Notes under the pieces: generated by a model
Told to the model about the DNA's origin: nothing
Databases searched by the model: none
Seen by the model: the letters and a program-made list of their open reading frames with translations, nothing else
Translations under genes and position numbers: made by a program
From: Brevibacterium album DSM 18261
GTDB taxonomy: Bacteria; Actinomycetota; Actinomycetes; Actinomycetales; Brevibacteriaceae
NCBI RefSeq assembly: GCF_000426445.1
Contig: NZ_AUFJ01000016.1
Location: 1 to 64,000 of the forward strand
DNA: 64,000 bases
Direction of reading: 5' to 3'
Shown here: positions 16,217-24,778 of the stretch, one piece after another
Position numbering within the stretch: the stretch's first letter is position 1
Layout: each line of letters starts with the position of its first letter

Positions 16217-17268
16217 TCGACTTCCGCTACCACCTCGTCTCCCTCATCTCGGTGTTCCTCGCGCTCGCGGTGGGCATCGTCCTGGGAGCGGGCCCGCTCC
16301 AGGAGCCGATCGGCACGTCCCTGCAGGGGCAGGTCGATGCGCTGCGCACCGACCGCGACAATCTCCGGGCGGAGCTCGACCACGCGCGCAACGACGCCGC
16401 GCAGCTCTCCGCCTTCATCGATGCGAGCGCCGGTGAGCTGACCGAGGACGCCCTGAGCGGGACCTCGGTGGCGCTCGTGCGCCTGGCCGGCGCCGATGCT
16501 CCGGCCGGCGACGCGGTCGCGGAGTCGATCGGCACGGCCGGCGGCACGGTCGCCTCCGATGTCGCGCTCTCCGACACCGCCTTCGATGCGGGGGACGCAG
16601 AGCTCCTCGCAGCGCTGCGCGAGGCCGATGCCTCCCTGCCGGCCGATGACGCCGAGGCGGTGCGCGTCGCCGTCGTGCGCGCGCTCGCCCCTGCAGAGGG
16701 CGAGGAGGGCGCAGGCTCCGAGACGCAGCCGACGGAGGGCGCCGAGGAGGGTGAGGGCACCGAGGCCCCGCGCAGCAGCGGGGTCGACGAGCAGACCGCC
16801 GAGGCGCTCTTCTCCGTCCTCGCGGACGCCGGACGGTTCACCTCCGGCGAGCGCGCAGCCGCCGATGCCGTCGTCGTCATCGCACCGGCGGATCCCGCCG
16901 AGGCCGAGGGGCCTGCGGCGGACGGAACCGAGGCCACGGACTCCGCCGAGGAGGCCGCGCCCACGGACGAGGCGGGCGATGCCGGGGCCGACGCGCCGAC
17001 GGAGGCGGACATCGCCGCAGCCGCGGCGTTCTCCCGCGAGCTCGGGGACTCCGCGGATGCCGTGATCGCCGGTTCCCGCGCCTCGGCGGTCCAGGGGCTC
17101 ATCGCGGAGCTGCGCAGCGAGGGCGAGGGGCTCACGACGGTGGACTCGCTCGACCTGGCCGCCGGCCCCGTCCTCGTGCCGCTCGCGGTGCGGGCCGCCG
17201 ACGCCGGGACCCGCGGGCACTACGGCACCACCCAGTCCGCCGACTCCGTCCTGCCGGAGGCCTCATGA
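16213..17268 (+). CDS. steB: SteB / MctB-family division-associated envelope protein
   Basis: A 351-aa protein with the family-specific N-terminus IDFRYHLVSLISVFLALAVG, where the membrane helix immediately follows IDFRYH. After it come a coiled-coil (LQGQVDALRTDRDNLRAEL) and a large Ala/Glu-rich extracytoplasmic domain. The first half of that domain carries acidic low-complexity inserts at about residues 160-190 and 230-275 that are longer than I would expect for the family. Homologs are annotated as copper transporter MctB in M. tuberculosis and SteB in Corynebacterium. The GTG at 16213 overlaps the steA stop and puts IDFRYH at the very N-terminus, as in the family. Confidence 0.88.
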   Translation: MIDFRYHLVSLISVFLALAVGIVLGAGPLQEPIGTSLQGQVDALRTDRDNLRAELDHARNDAAQLSAFIDASAGELTEDALSGTSVALVRLAGADAPAGDAVAESIGTAGGTVASDVALSDTAFDAGDAELLAALREADASLPADDAEAVRVAVVRALAPAEGEEGAGSETQPTEGAEEGEGTEAPRSSGVDEQTAEALFSVLADAGRFTSGERAAADAVVVIAPADPAEAEGPAADGTEATDSAEEAAPTDEAGDAGADAPTEADIAAAAAFSRELGDSADAVIAGSRASAVQGLIAELRSEGEGLTTVDSLDLAAGPVLVPLAVRAADAGTRGHYGTTQSADSVLPEAS

Positions 17269-18206
17269 CCCGCACAGGACCGATGCACAGGGGCACCGTG
17301 CGCGCGAGCCTGGTCCGGACGGGACTGGCCGCCGCAGCCGGGGCGCTCGCCGCCCGGGGTGTGAACGCGCTCCGTGAGACCGCCGCCCAGCGCTTCCCCG
17401 ACCTCGTCCGCGAGAACCACGCCGGTGCCCCCGTGTCCCTGCTCGAGGGGCCCGCGCAGACGGCAGGTCTGCTGGCCGCCTGCGTGCTCGCTCCGGGGGG
17501 TCGCGTGCGCGCGGCGTGCCTGCTCGCGGTGGGCGCGTCCGGTGCGCTCGGCGCCAATGACGACTTCCACGAGACGGGGTCCTCGAAGGGCCTGCGCGGC
17601 CATCTCAGCGCGCTCGCCCGCGGCGAGGTCACGACGGGCGCGCTCAAGGTGATCGGCATCCCGGTCGCCTCCGTCGCCGCCTGCGCGCTCCTGCGCAGGG
17701 ATGCGCAGACCGTGCTCGGCCGCGCCTGCGATGCCGTGCTCGCCGGCGGTGTGGTGGCCGGCACCGCGAACCTCATGAACCTCTTCGATCTGCGGCCCGG
17801 CCGCGCCCTCAAGGCGGCAGGCGTCATCCTGGGGCTGCAGACGGCGGCCTCGGCGCTCCCGGGCGGCACGGTCGGGACGAGCGGTGCCGGGACGGGCGCT
17901 GGTGGGACGGGCACGGTTCCCGCGCAGGCGCGCAGCGCCTCCGCAGTGCTGGCCGGCGGAGTCCTCGGCACCGCGGGCGTGCTGCTGCCGGACGATCTGG
18001 CAGGGCGGAGCATGCTCGGCGACACCGGCGCCAACGCCCTGGGTGCGGCCCTCGGCCTGCGCAGTGCGCTGACGGCCTCGCGCGGCCGGCTCGTGTGCGA
18101 GCTCGCGGTCCTCGCCGCGCTCACCCTCGCCAGCGAGAAGGTCTCCTTCACCCGGGTCATCGAATCCACCCCGGGGCTGCGCGAACTCGACGCCCTCGGC
18201 CGCTGA
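17265..18206 (+). CDS. MraY/WecA-like (PNPT superfamily) membrane protein, uncharacterised
   Basis: A 313-aa polytopic membrane protein. Three elements recall polyprenyl-phosphate N-acetylhexosamine-1-phosphate transferases: NDDFHETGSSKGLRGH with an Asp pair like the MraY DD motif, ANLMNLFDLRPGRALK resembling NxxNxxDG, and MLGDTGANALGAALG. The His-rich loop of true MraY enzymes is not obvious and the protein is short. It overlaps steB (ATGA) and its stop overlaps the murJ ATG, so it is co-translated with a division pair and the lipid II flippase. I infer a role with undecaprenyl-linked precursors, but catalysis is unproven. Confidence 0.7.
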   Translation: MTRTGPMHRGTVRASLVRTGLAAAAGALAARGVNALRETAAQRFPDLVRENHAGAPVSLLEGPAQTAGLLAACVLAPGGRVRAACLLAVGASGALGANDDFHETGSSKGLRGHLSALARGEVTTGALKVIGIPVASVAACALLRRDAQTVLGRACDAVLAGGVVAGTANLMNLFDLRPGRALKAAGVILGLQTAASALPGGTVGTSGAGTGAGGTGTVPAQARSASAVLAGGVLGTAGVLLPDDLAGRSMLGDTGANALGAALGLRSALTASRGRLVCELAVLAALTLASEKVSFTRVIESTPGLRELDALGR

Positions 18207-19897
18207 TGCCCCGACTCCTCCGCCTCGCGGCCTCGGCCGCGCTCCTCGTCTCGCTCGCGACCCTGGCCGCGCGGCTGTTCGGCTTCATCCGCTGGATCGT
18301 CTTCTCGCCCACGGTGGGCGCGGGCGCGGTGGGCACCGCCTACCAGTCCGCGAACCAGGTGCCCAACATCCTCTACGAGGTCGTGGCCGGGGGAGCGCTC
18401 GCCGGTGCGGTCGTGCCGCTGCTGGCGGCACCGCTGGCGGCGCGGGCCCGGGCGGGCGGGGACGCGGAGACGGCCTCGCGCATCGCCTCGGCGCTGCTCA
18501 CGTGGTCGGTCACCCTCACCCTGCCGCTCGCGGTGCTCGTCGCGGTGCTGCGCGAACCGCTCGCGGCCGCGCTCGCCCCGGCCGATTCCCCCGAGGCCGC
18601 CGGGCTCATCGCAGGCTTCCTGCTGGTCTTCGCCCCGCAGCTCGTGCTCTACGGGATCGGGGGAGTGCTCACGGGCGTGCTGCAGGCGCACCGCCGGTTC
18701 CTGTGGCCGGCGTTCATGCCGCTCGTGTCCTCGGTCGTAGTGATCGGCGTCTACGCGGGCTATGCCCAGATGCGCGGGCCCGGTGCCGAGGCCGGCGGCG
18801 ATGCGCTCGCCCTGCTCGCCTGGGGCACCACGGCGGGCGTGGCGGCGATGACGCTGCCGCTCGCGCTGCCGGTGCGCGGGACGGGCATCCGGGTGCGGCC
18901 CACATGGCGCTTCCCGGAGGGCGTGGCCCACCGCGCGGTGCGGCTGGCGGCGGCGGGCATGTCCGTCCTCCTCGCGCAGCAGGCGGCGACGCTCGTCATC
19001 ATGCTCGTGTCCAACCGCGTGGGCGGCAGCGGGGTCTTCGTGGTGTTCGGCTACGTCCAGGCCGTGTACCTCCTGCCGTACGCGGTGCTGGCCGTCCCGG
19101 TCGCCACCGTCGCCTTCCCCAAGCTCGCCGCCCTCGTCGCGGAGCGGACGGAATCAGCCCCGGAGCGCGCCGAGGCCGGCGGCACTGAGGCGGAACCGGA
19201 CGCGGATGCCGCGACCGATGCCTTCATCGCCGGCACCACGCGGCTCGTCGTGCTGCTCGGCTGTGCGGGCGCGGCCGTGCTGGCCGCGGCCGCGGCGCCC
19301 CTGCAGACCTTCTTCTCCGTCCTGGACGTGGCCCGTGCGGAATCGGCCGCCTCGCTGAGCGCCCTCGGGCTCACGGTCCTGCTCATCGCCGCGGCGGTGC
19401 CGGGCTGGTGCCTCATGGCCTGGGGGACGCGCGTCTTCTACGCGCTGGAGCGCTCCCGTCATGCCACGGCGGCCGCGGTGATCGGCTGGTCCCTCGTGGC
19501 GCTCGCGGTGCTCGCCGCCGTGCCCTTCATCGCGGCGGACCCGGCACGGCAGACCCTCGTGGCGCTCGGGCTCGCGCACGCCGTGGGCATGAGCGCGGCG
19601 GGGATCAGCCTGCTCGTCGGCATCGCGCGGGTGCGCGGCCGAGCTGCGCTCGCAGGCCTGGGCCGCACGCTCGTCGTGGGTCTGGCGGGGGCTGCGGCAG
19701 GCGGCGCGGCGGGGTTCCTCACGGCGCAGCTGGCCGCCTCCGGCCTCACCGCCCTGCTCTCAGGCCTCTCTCCGCACCCGGCCGTCGTCGCCGTTCTCGC
19801 GGGCGTCTGCGCGGGGCTCGTGGGCCTGACCGTCGTCGTCCTCACCGCCTTCGCGGCGGACCGCCGTGCGCTCATGCAGGTGAAGCAGCTGCGCTGA
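18206..19897 (+). CDS. murJ: MurJ-family lipid II flippase
   Basis: A 563-aa MATE-like/MVF superfamily membrane protein with about 14 hydrophobic segments. The family N-terminus is clear: RLFGFIRWIVFSPTVGAG, then AYQSANQVPNILYEVVAGGA, which matches the MurJ N-x-x-P-N pattern. It flips lipid II from the cytoplasmic to the outer face of the membrane. An Ala/Glu-rich cytosolic loop lies around residues 320-335. The start at 18206 is in TGATG with the previous stop, a one-base overlap; 37 open codons upstream are a shadow. Its last 17 bases including the stop are exactly repeated downstream. Confidence 0.9.
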   Translation: MPRLLRLAASAALLVSLATLAARLFGFIRWIVFSPTVGAGAVGTAYQSANQVPNILYEVVAGGALAGAVVPLLAAPLAARARAGGDAETASRIASALLTWSVTLTLPLAVLVAVLREPLAAALAPADSPEAAGLIAGFLLVFAPQLVLYGIGGVLTGVLQAHRRFLWPAFMPLVSSVVVIGVYAGYAQMRGPGAEAGGDALALLAWGTTAGVAAMTLPLALPVRGTGIRVRPTWRFPEGVAHRAVRLAAAGMSVLLAQQAATLVIMLVSNRVGGSGVFVVFGYVQAVYLLPYAVLAVPVATVAFPKLAALVAERTESAPERAEAGGTEAEPDADAATDAFIAGTTRLVVLLGCAGAAVLAAAAAPLQTFFSVLDVARAESAASLSALGLTVLLIAAAVPGWCLMAWGTRVFYALERSRHATAAAVIGWSLVALAVLAAVPFIAADPARQTLVALGLAHAVGMSAAGISLLVGIARVRGRAALAGLGRTLVVGLAGAAAGGAAGFLTAQLAASGLTALLSGLSPHPAVVAVLAGVCAGLVGLTVVVLTAFAADRRALMQVKQLR

Positions 19898-19921
19898 GCC
19901 CGGGGAAGCAGCTGCGCTGAG
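19882..19921 (+). repeat. 17-bp exact duplication of the murJ 3' end with stop codon
   Basis: GAAGCAGCTGCGCTGAG occurs at 19882-19898 (last murJ codons plus TGA) and again at 19905-19921, separated by six bases. The second copy is outside the gene. See the finding on duplicated gene ends. Confidence 0.95.
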
Positions 19922-19958
19922 GGCCGCGCGGCGAGCCCGTGCGCGCACCGCTCGCCGT

Positions 19959-19964
19959 TAGACT
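19959..19964 (+). promoter_or_regulatory. -10 box of the glycosyltransferase gene (leaderless layout)
   Basis: TAGACT within CCGTTAGACTCGACCCATG ends 6 nt before the ATG at 19971. With no Shine-Dalgarno sequence between, the transcript probably starts at the ATG. Confidence 0.55.
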
Positions 19965-19970
19965 CGACCC

Positions 19971-21116
19971 ATGCGGATTCTCCTTGTGCTCGGAACCTCC
20001 ACCGGCGGGGTCGGAACCCATGTCGCCGCCGCTGCCAGGAGCTTCGCCGAGGCCGGCCATCGCGTGGGCGTCATCGGTCCCGCGGCCACAGAGGAGCAGT
20101 TCGGCTTCGACGACCGGCCGCGCGTCATGTTCGCCCCGCTCGAGATCCCCGTGGGCGTGGGCCCGCGGGACGTGCGGACGGTGCGGCGCCTCCGCCGCCT
20201 CATCGCGGCCTTCCGCGCGGACGTCGTGCACGCGCACGGCTTCCGTGCCTCGCTGCTGGTCTCCGCCGCCCTTGCGGGGCTGCGGCCGAGACCCGGGTTC
20301 CTCTCCAGCTGGCACAACACGATCATGAGCACGGGCCGCAGAGCGGCCGCCGAGCGCCTCGTCGCCCGGCGCATCGCACGCTCCGCGGACGCCGTGCTGG
20401 GCGCGAGCGAGGACCTCGTCGGACTCGCCCGGGAGCTCGGCGCCTCACGCGCCTCCCTCGCTCCTGCCGCCGCGCCGCCTCCGCGGTTCAGCGAGGACGT
20501 GAACTCGGCCCTGCTGCGTTCGCGCCTGGCCCGCGAGCTGGCCTTCGACCGGCGCGGGCTCATCCTGCTCGCGGTGGGCCGCGTCGCCCCGCAGAAGGAC
20601 TACGACCTCCTCCTCGAGGCGCTGGCGCTGCTGGCCCCCGAGCACCCCGAAGTGCACTGCCTCATCGCCGGAGCCGCCGATCCCGAGGAGCTCGATCGCC
20701 TCAGGTCCCGGGTCGCGGAGCTCGCGGCCGCCGGGCGCCGGCCCTCCGTACACTTCCTCGGCCAGCGCGGCGATGTGGGTGCGCTCAACCAGCTCGCGGA
20801 CGCCTTCGTGCTCACGAGCCGCTGGGAGGCCCGCGCCCTCGTCCTGCAGGAGGCGATGCTCGCGGGCAAGGCGATCGTCGCCACCGCGACGGGCGGGACG
20901 CCGGGGCTCGTCGGCGATGCCGGGATCCTCGTCCCGGAGGGCGATTCCGCCGCCTTCGCCGCCGCGCTCAGGCGGATCATCGAGGATCCCGCCCTCCGCG
21001 AGGAGCTCGGGCACAGGGCCGCCCAGCGCGCCCTCGAGCTCCCGGACGAGGCCCGCGCGGCGGAGATCCTGCTCGAGGCCTATGCCGCGGCGGGGGCCGC
21101 GCCGGCGGACCGGTGA
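19971..21116 (+). CDS. Glycosyltransferase family 4 (GT-B fold)
   Basis: A 381-aa retaining glycosyltransferase, probably peripheral to the membrane. The N-terminal Gly loop is LVLGTSTGGVGTHVAAAA and VVHAHGFRASLL follows. In the C-terminal nucleotide-sugar domain are AVGRVAPQKDYDLLLEAL, VHFLGQRGDV and the E-x7-E motif EARALVLQEAMLAGKAIVA with both Glu residues. The sugar donor and acceptor are unknown; its place after the steA-steB-murJ genes suggests cell-envelope glycans. The ATG at 19971 sits behind a leaderless promoter. Confidence 0.88.
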   Translation: MRILLVLGTSTGGVGTHVAAAARSFAEAGHRVGVIGPAATEEQFGFDDRPRVMFAPLEIPVGVGPRDVRTVRRLRRLIAAFRADVVHAHGFRASLLVSAALAGLRPRPGFLSSWHNTIMSTGRRAAAERLVARRIARSADAVLGASEDLVGLARELGASRASLAPAAAPPPRFSEDVNSALLRSRLARELAFDRRGLILLAVGRVAPQKDYDLLLEALALLAPEHPEVHCLIAGAADPEELDRLRSRVAELAAAGRRPSVHFLGQRGDVGALNQLADAFVLTSRWEARALVLQEAMLAGKAIVATATGGTPGLVGDAGILVPEGDSAAFAAALRRIIEDPALREELGHRAAQRALELPDEARAAEILLEAYAAAGAAPADR

Positions 21117-21137
21117 TCGTCGAAGGTACGCAGCCGG

Positions 21138-21172
21138 TAGTCTTGTCACCAGCGCGGCCGGCACCCGGCCGC
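21138..21172 (+). promoter_or_regulatory. -10 box and 5' hairpin of the second glycosyltransferase-like gene
   Basis: TAGTCT at 21138-21143 is a -10 motif with a predicted start near 21150. The transcript would begin with a perfect 8-bp hairpin, GCGGCCGG-CAC-CCGGCCGC at 21154-21172. A smaller one, TCACG-TC-CGTGA (21174-21185), follows, then the GGGAGGG ribosome-binding site at about 21190. The arrangement makes a structured 55-nt leader. Confidence 0.45.
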
Positions 21173-21205
21173 ATCACGTCCGTGACGTCCGGGAGGGAAC
21201 CGCAC

Positions 21206-22384
21206 ATGCACGCAGACCACGAGCAGGCCCAGCTGCCGCCGCAGACCCGCATCCTCCACGTGCTCGCCGGCACGCGGGGCCCTGTGGGCGAGGCCGGGGC
21301 CGTCGTGGCCGAGGCGCAGACGGGAGGGGGCCACCGGGTCGGCGTCGCCGCCCGGCACTCCGTTCTCGAGGCCCTCGGGTTCCTGCCCGCGGTCGTCCCC
21401 TCCTCGGGCTCCGCACCCGCAGTCGGCCGCGATCGCGGCAGCGAGCTCGTCGCCGTGCACCTGCCGTTGCGCGACCACATCGGGCTCGCGGACCCCGGCA
21501 TCGCCCTCGACCTCCACCGCCTCTACCGGCACGTCGACGTCGTCCACGCCCACGGCCTGCACGCCGCCGCGCTCGCGGGCCTCGGCATGACCGGACTGCC
21601 CGCGCGCCTGCGCCCGGCCCTCGTCGCGACGGTGGGCCGCTTCCGTCCGCAGAGCACGCTCGACGCGGCCGCCGCAGGCATCGTCTCTCGCACCGCCGCC
21701 GTCGTCCTCGGCACCACCGCGCCCGTCGTCGACCGCTTCGCAGACGCCGTGCCCGTCGCCGAGCGCGCACGGCTGCTCTCCCCGGACGTCTCCGAGCGCC
21801 TGGCGCCGGCGGTGGGCAGGAAGCAGGTGCGCGAGAACCTGGGAGTGCCCGCGGGCGCCTTCCTCGTCGCCGCTCCGATGTCCGTCACCGACGGCGATGA
21901 GCTCACCACCTTCCTCGAGGCCGCGGTCACGATGTTCGACCACCGTCCCGACCGGCGCGTCGTCTTCGCGCTCACGGGCGCCGGCCGCGAGCGCTCGACG
22001 GTGCGCCAGGCATTCGTGGGCCGTCACCCCGTCGTGCTCGCCCCCGAGGGCACGGCCGTGGACGTCCTCGCGGCCGCGGACGTCGTCGTCGCGACCGCGG
22101 ACATGACGCTCGCGGAGCCCGAGTCCCTCATGCAGCTGGGCAGGCCCGTCGTGGTGCTCGGCGGCGAGCGCACGGCGCGGGTGTGGGGCGAGGCGGCCGT
22201 CCGCGTGGACGTCGACGATCCCGCCGGGCTCAACGGGGCGATCAGCGATCTGCTCGACTCGCCGGCCAAGCGCGTCGAGGCCGGCTTCGCGGTCCGCCGC
22301 CGGGTCGACGACGTCTCCGGCGCGGAGTTCCTCGCCGAGGAGCTGCTCGAGACCTACGCCGCGGCGCTCGCGCACCGCCGCTGA
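21206..22384 (+). CDS. Degenerate glycosyltransferase-4-like protein
   Basis: A 392-aa GT-B-like protein similar in layout to the preceding gene: ILHVLAGTRGPVGEAGAVV at the N-terminus, DVVHAHGLHAAAL, and a C-terminal half ending in a helix. The usual GR-x-x-x-x-KG stretch is replaced by APMSVTDGDEL. The E-x7-E motif keeps only the second Glu in AEPESLMQLGRPVVV. It may therefore be an inactive partner or bind a different donor. I prefer the ATG at 21206 because a GGGAGGG site lies 9 nt upstream and a promoter and hairpin occupy the space before it; the GTG at 21113, overlapping the previous stop, is the alternative and would add 31 residues. Confidence 0.75.
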   Translation: MHADHEQAQLPPQTRILHVLAGTRGPVGEAGAVVAEAQTGGGHRVGVAARHSVLEALGFLPAVVPSSGSAPAVGRDRGSELVAVHLPLRDHIGLADPGIALDLHRLYRHVDVVHAHGLHAAALAGLGMTGLPARLRPALVATVGRFRPQSTLDAAAAGIVSRTAAVVLGTTAPVVDRFADAVPVAERARLLSPDVSERLAPAVGRKQVRENLGVPAGAFLVAAPMSVTDGDELTTFLEAAVTMFDHRPDRRVVFALTGAGRERSTVRQAFVGRHPVVLAPEGTAVDVLAAADVVVATADMTLAEPESLMQLGRPVVVLGGERTARVWGEAAVRVDVDDPAGLNGAISDLLDSPAKRVEAGFAVRRRVDDVSGAEFLAEELLETYAAALAHRR

Positions 22385-22396
22385 CGGCGCGCGAGC
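22366..22396 (+). terminator. Stem-loop spanning the stop codon of the second GT gene
   Basis: GCTCGCG (22366-22372) pairs with CGCGAGC (22390-22396), and inside it CGCCG pairs with CGGCG around the tetraloop CTGA that contains the stop. A CAC bulge interrupts the left arm. There is no T-tract, as is usual for GC-rich actinobacteria. It lies just before the pyrG promoter. Confidence 0.5.
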
Positions 22397-22402
22397 CTGG
22401 GA

Positions 22403-22426
22403 GTTCACACAGCGGTAACCGTGAAC
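22403..22426. promoter_or_regulatory. Inverted repeat upstream of the pyrG promoter
   Basis: GTTCAC (22403-22408) and GTGAAC (22421-22426) form a 6-bp inverted repeat around a GGTAACC core that is itself palindromic. It lies about 25 nt upstream of the pyrG -10, where an operator or activator site would sit. No known regulator matches from memory. Confidence 0.35.
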
Positions 22427-22451
22427 CCCCGTGCCGGGCCCGACTCGCTGG

Positions 22452-22457
22452 TAGGGT
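22452..22457 (+). promoter_or_regulatory. -10 box of pyrG (leaderless layout)
   Basis: TAGGGT in GCTGGTAGGGTGGAAG ends 8 nt before the GTG at 22466. No ribosome-binding site precedes the start. This decides the start codon: the upstream GTG at 22421 would lie before the promoter. Confidence 0.5.
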
Positions 22458-22465
22458 GGAAGTCC

Positions 22466-24139
22466 GTGGTGAACCGACTGAGCACAGATGGTGCGACCAG
22501 AACCCGACACATCTTCGTCACCGGCGGCGTGGCCTCGTCCCTGGGGAAGGGACTGACGGCTTCGAGCCTCGGACAGCTCCTCACGCAGCGCGGACTCAGC
22601 GTCGCGATGCAGAAGCTCGATCCCTATCTCAACGTCGATCCCGGCACGATGAACCCCTTCCAGCACGGCGAGGTCTTCGTGACCGACGACGGCGCGGAGA
22701 CCGACCTGGACATCGGCCATTACGAGCGCTTCCTCGACCGCTCGCTCGACGCCGGAGCAAACGTCACGACCGGACAGGTCTACTCCTCCGTCATCGCGAA
22801 GGAACGCCGCGGAGCCTACCTGGGCGACACGGTCCAGGTCATCCCGCACATCACGGACGAGATCAAGGCCCGCATGCGCGCGCAGGCCGCACGGCCCGCC
22901 GGCGAGGCCCCGGACGTCATCATCACGGAGATCGGCGGAACCGTGGGCGACATCGAGTCGCTGCCGTTCCTCGAGGCCGCGCGCCAGGTGCGCCACGACC
23001 TCGGCCGCGACGACGTCTTCTTCGTCCACGTCTCCCTCGTGCCCTACCTCGCCCCCAGCGGCGAGCTCAAGACCAAGCCCACGCAGCACTCCGTGGCTCA
23101 GCTGCGCAGCATCGGCATCACACCGGATGCGATCGTGCTGCGTGCGGACCGCGAGCTGCCGGAGTCCATCTGCCGCAAGATCGCCGCCGCATGCGATGTC
23201 GACGCCGAGGCCGTGGTCCCGTGCGTCGATGCGCGCAGCATCTACGACATCCCCAGCGTCATCCACGCGGGCGGCCTCGACTCGTATGCGATCCGGCGCC
23301 TCGGCCTGCCGCTGCGGGACGCGGACTGGAGCCGCTGGGACCGCCTGCTGACCCAGGTGCACGCACCGGAGCACACCGTCACGGTGGGCCTCGTGGGCAA
23401 GTACGTGGACCTGCCCGACGCCTATCTCTCCGTCACCGAGGCGCTGCGCCACGGCGGCTTCGCCCACAGCACGCGCGTGCAGATCCGCTGGATCGCCTCG
23501 GACACCTGCGAGACGGCCGACGGCGCGGCCGAACAGCTCTCCGGGCTCGACGCGATCTGCGTGCCCGGCGGCTTCGGCATCCGCGGCATCGAGGGCAAGC
23601 TCGGCGCCCTGCGCTGGGCGCGCGAGCACGGCGTGCCCGCCCTCGGCCTGTGCCTGGGCATGCAGTGCATGGTCATCGAGTACGCGCGCACCGAACTCGG
23701 CCTGGCGCACGCCTCCTCGACGGAGTTCGATCCGGGCACGTCCGAACCCGTCATCGCGACGATGGACGAGCAGCGCGCCGTCGTCGAGGGCGCGGGAGAC
23801 CTCGGCGGGACCATGCGGCTGGGCCTGTACCCCGCCGTCCTGCGTCCGGGATCCGTCGTGGCGCGGGCCTACGGGGCCGAGGAGGCCTCGGAGCGCCACC
23901 GGCACCGCTACGAGGTGGGCAACGCCTACCGTGAGCGGCTCGTGGAGGCCGGCCTCGTGGTCTCGGGCACCTCGCCCGACGGGGCCCTCGTCGAGTACGT
24001 GGAGCTGCCCGCCGAGGTCCATCCCTACTACGTCGGCACGCAGGCGCACCCCGAGCTGCGGAGCCGGCCCACCCGCCCGCATCCGCTCTTCGCCGGCCTC
24101 GTGGGCGCGGCCCTCGCGCAGCGGCAGGAGTCCGCATGA
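22466..24139 (+). CDS. pyrG: CTP synthase
   Basis: A 557-aa enzyme that aminates UTP to CTP using glutamine. The synthetase domain begins with [20 protein letters not shown], followed by [19 protein letters not shown] and the UTP/ATP-binding [18 protein letters not shown]. The C-terminal class I glutamine amidotransferase domain has the nucleophile Cys in [11 protein letters not shown] and the His-Glu pair in [14 protein letters not shown]. Two adjacent GTG codons (22466, 22469) are possible starts, and a -10 box directly upstream favours leaderless initiation. The stop overlaps the NUDIX ATG, matching the Rv1699-Rv1700 order. Confidence 0.96.
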   Translation: MVNRLSTDGATRTRHIFVTGGVASSLGKGLTASSLGQLLTQRGLSVAMQKLDPYLNVDPGTMNPFQHGEVFVTDDGAETDLDIGHYERFLDRSLDAGANVTTGQVYSSVIAKERRGAYLGDTVQVIPHITDEIKARMRAQAARPAGEAPDVIITEIGGTVGDIESLPFLEAARQVRHDLGRDDVFFVHVSLVPYLAPSGELKTKPTQHSVAQLRSIGITPDAIVLRADRELPESICRKIAAACDVDAEAVVPCVDARSIYDIPSVIHAGGLDSYAIRRLGLPLRDADWSRWDRLLTQVHAPEHTVTVGLVGKYVDLPDAYLSVTEALRHGGFAHSTRVQIRWIASDTCETADGAAEQLSGLDAICVPGGFGIRGIEGKLGALRWAREHGVPALGLCLGMQCMVIEYARTELGLAHASSTEFDPGTSEPVIATMDEQRAVVEGAGDLGGTMRLGLYPAVLRPGSVVARAYGAEEASERHRHRYEVGNAYRERLVEAGLVVSGTSPDGALVEYVELPAEVHPYYVGTQAHPELRSRPTRPHPLFAGLVGAALAQRQESA

Positions 24140-24777
24140 TCGCCGATGAGCCCGTCGAGGTCCCGGTCACGGAGCGGGAGACGGTCTACTCGGGCTTCGT
24201 GTGGGACATCGTCCGCGAGACGTTCTCCCTGCCGGAGTCCGAGGAGCCGCTCACCCGCGACACGATGGCCCATCCCGGTGCCGTTGCCGTCGCCGCGGTG
24301 GACGAGGCCGATCGCATCCTGCTCATCCAGCAGTACCGGCACCCCATCCGCACCCGCGACTGGGAGGTGCCCGCGGGTCTTCTCGACGTGGCCGGGGAGC
24401 ATCCCGCGGTGGCCGCACGGCGCGAGCTGGGGGAGGAGGCGGACCTGTGCGCCGAGGACTGGCACACGCTCGCCGATCTGTTCACCTCCCCGGGCGGTTC
24501 GGACGAGAGGGTCCGCATCTACCTCGCGCGGGGGCTGAGCCGGCTGCCCGCGCACGCGCTCACGGAGCGGGAGGGGGAGGAGCGCGGCATCGTGCTCCGC
24601 CGCGTCCCGCTGGACGAGGCGCTCGAGGCAGTCCTCACCGGACGGGTGCGCAATGCGATCGCCCAGCTCGCGGTGCTCCACGCACACGCGGCCCGGGGCC
24701 GGGGCTGGACGGGGCTGCGCTCCGCCGACGAGCCCTGGCCGACGGGCACCGGACCGACGGGCACCGGGGCGCACTGA
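24136..24777 (+). CDS. NUDIX hydrolase, ADP-ribose pyrophosphatase type
   Basis: A 213-aa NUDIX protein. The NUDIX box runs from [10 protein letters not shown] through [11 protein letters not shown], giving the G-x5-E-x7-RE-x-x-EE pattern that binds the catalytic metal. Upstream is [17 protein letters not shown], typical of ADP-ribose pyrophosphatases. The likely reaction is ADP-ribose to AMP plus ribose 5-phosphate. The ATG overlaps the pyrG stop with a GGCAGGAG site, and the same gene pair occurs in M. tuberculosis. The last 40 residues are low in conservation. Confidence 0.88.
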   Translation: MIADEPVEVPVTERETVYSGFVWDIVRETFSLPESEEPLTRDTMAHPGAVAVAAVDEADRILLIQQYRHPIRTRDWEVPAGLLDVAGEHPAVAARRELGEEADLCAEDWHTLADLFTSPGGSDERVRIYLARGLSRLPAHALTEREGEERGIVLRRVPLDEALEAVLTGRVRNAIAQLAVLHAHAARGRGWTGLRSADEPWPTGTGPTGTGAH

Positions 24778-24778
24778 C

